From Chloroflexota bacterium (lineage in GTDB: Bacteria; Chloroflexota; Dehalococcoidia; SZUA-161; SpSt-899), in contig QLUN01000076.1 in assembly GCA_018725455.1 (NCBI GenBank), forward strand, positions 1 to 5,212: DNA of 5,212 bases. The letters run 5' to 3'. The notes beneath the pieces were generated by a model. It did no database searches, was not told the DNA's origin, and saw only the letters and a list, made by a program, of their open reading frames with translations. Made by a program: the position numbers and the translations under genes. Position 1 is the stretch's first letter. Each line of letters begins with the position of its first letter. Shown piece after piece: positions 4,905-5,212 of this stretch.

Positions 4905-4958
4905 ACCAGTGACTTCTTGCGTGTGAAGCAAGCGCTCTAACCACTGAGCTAATCGCCC
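4883..4958 (-). tRNA. tRNA-Val (anticodon CAC)
   Basis: Read on the minus strand, the 76-nt cloverleaf is complete: acceptor GGGCGAT pairs with ATCGCCC; D stem GCTC/GAGC with loop AGTGGTTA; anticodon stem CTTGC/GCAAG around loop TTCACAC; variable AAGTC; T stem ACTGG/CCAGT with loop TTCAAGT; discriminator A; and an encoded CCA (4883-4885). Anticodon CAC reads the valine codon GUG, and A73 is normal for tRNA-Val. Its 3' 22 nt lie opposite the end of thiE (4883-4904), so the two genes converge and overlap. Confidence 0.97.
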
Positions 4959-4982
4959 ACGACTGGATTCATTTTAACCCAA

Positions 4983-5012
4983 ATTATGCACGTAGCTTCG
5001 TTTTCGTGTCAT
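4983..5012 (-). promoter_or_regulatory. Probable promoter of tRNA-Val
   Basis: On the minus strand, ATGACA (5012 down to 5007, five of six for the -35) is followed after 18 bp by CATAAT (4988 down to 4983, five of six for the -10). Transcription would begin near 4976, leaving a leader of about 18 nt before the tRNA 5' end at 4958, to be removed by RNase P. Position and match quality make it a good candidate. Confidence 0.55.
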
Positions 5013-5026
5013 TTTTTGCAGTCATT

Positions 5027-5055
5027 TAGATACATCATGCATTATCTGGGATAAT
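5027..5055 (+). promoter_or_regulatory. Candidate promoter of the downstream kinase-like gene, with overlapping palindrome
   Basis: TAGATA (5027-5032, four of six) and GATAAT (5050-5055, five of six) are separated by 17 bp and point toward the gene starting near 5113. The -10 box is the right arm of a perfect inverted repeat, ATTATC-TGG-GATAAT (5041-5055), a layout that would suit a repressor site, though AT-rich sequence makes chance palindromes common. It is divergent from the tRNA promoter about 15 bp away. Confidence 0.4.
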
Positions 5056-5112
5056 ACTATCAGAAAACCGGGGGACTTTCAAATTTAGACAAAACATGCT
5101 AAAGTCAAAATA

Positions 5113-5212
5113 ATGAAGTTTTCAAATGAGATGAAAAACAAACCTAAAGGTTTAAAGCGGAGTTTTCAAGCAGCTTTAAATGGCTTTTCACAGGTTTTAA
5201 TTCAGGAGCCGG
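5113..5212 (+). CDS. dgkA: N-terminal fragment, probable DgkA-type diacylglycerol/undecaprenol kinase
   Basis: Thirty-three codons are visible before the window ends. After a short basic start the protein reads KNKPKGLKRSFQAALNGFSQ, then VLIQEP. A basic stretch, SF-x-x-ALNG and VL-x-x-E-P/R-N are typical of the amphipathic N-terminus of the small integral-membrane DgkA family, which phosphorylates diacylglycerol or undecaprenol; the membrane helices and active site would lie beyond the window. The start may be ATG 5113 or ATG 5131; neither has a clear Shine-Dalgarno, and 5131 fits the usual short N-terminus about as well. An in-frame stop at 5086 rules out earlier starts. The coding start is more AT-rich than the genes upstream. 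The assignment is tentative because so little is visible. Confidence 0.5.
   Translation, partial: MKFSNEMKNKPKGLKRSFQAALNGFSQVLIQEP

Noticed and set aside
5074..5106. GACTTT/AAAGTC inverted pair before the last gene
   Set aside because: Six-base arms with a 21-base loop are too weak to support a riboswitch or leader structure.
5140..5153. Palindrome AAACCT-AA-AGGTTT
   Set aside because: It is inside the likely coding start of the kinase-like gene and is short and AT-rich, so chance is a sufficient explanation.

Overview
This is a bacterial chromosomal window of ordinary, densely packed housekeeping genes, with GC a little above half except in the AT-rich last ~250 bp. A full-length SRP RNA with an Alu domain, a ThiD2-ThiE fusion, paired FmdB-type zinc ribbons and an acyl-CoA ligase/acyl-CoA dehydrogenase pair fit an anaerobic Chloroflexota bacterium (Dehalococcoidia-like). 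That placement is an inference from gene content and was not checked by any search.

Layout. Positions 1-152 hold the 3' end of a gene that looks like the C-terminus of an NDP-forming acyl-CoA synthetase. An intergenic stretch (153-350) with two degenerate heptamer arrays follows. An acyl-CoA dehydrogenase occupies 351-1511. A consensus-like promoter at 1523-1552 drives a 272-nt SRP RNA (1559-1830). A same-strand cluster follows: rnhB (RNase HII), yraN (overlapping rnhB by 8 nt), two tandem FmdB-type zinc-ribbon genes, and a ThiD2-ThiE thiamine gene. A minus-strand tRNA-Val(CAC) overlaps the 3' end of the thiamine gene. An AT-rich divergent promoter region (4959-5112) then leads into the 5' end of a probable dgkA-like kinase gene cut off by the window end.

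How the genes relate. The first two protein genes suit acyl-CoA activation and oxidation. The SRP RNA serves membrane-protein targeting, RNase HII serves genome maintenance, and the ThiD2-ThiE fusion covers the last two steps to thiamine phosphate. The rnhB-to-thiE genes share a strand with gaps of -8, 29, 42 and 9 nt and are probably co-transcribed. Nothing points to a defence system, phage or transposon.

The most interesting signals are small repeats. A GAGACGCT/AGCGTCTC-type sequence occurs as a perfect inverted repeat inside rnhB. A close relative occurs as a 3.4-copy, 16-bp tandem array inside thiE, where it adds in-frame residues. Degenerate heptamer arrays overlap the stop codon of the first gene and recur upstream of the dehydrogenase. 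The ThiD2 domain shows an internal sequence duplication, and the thiE reading frame ends inside the T-loop of the antisense tRNA.
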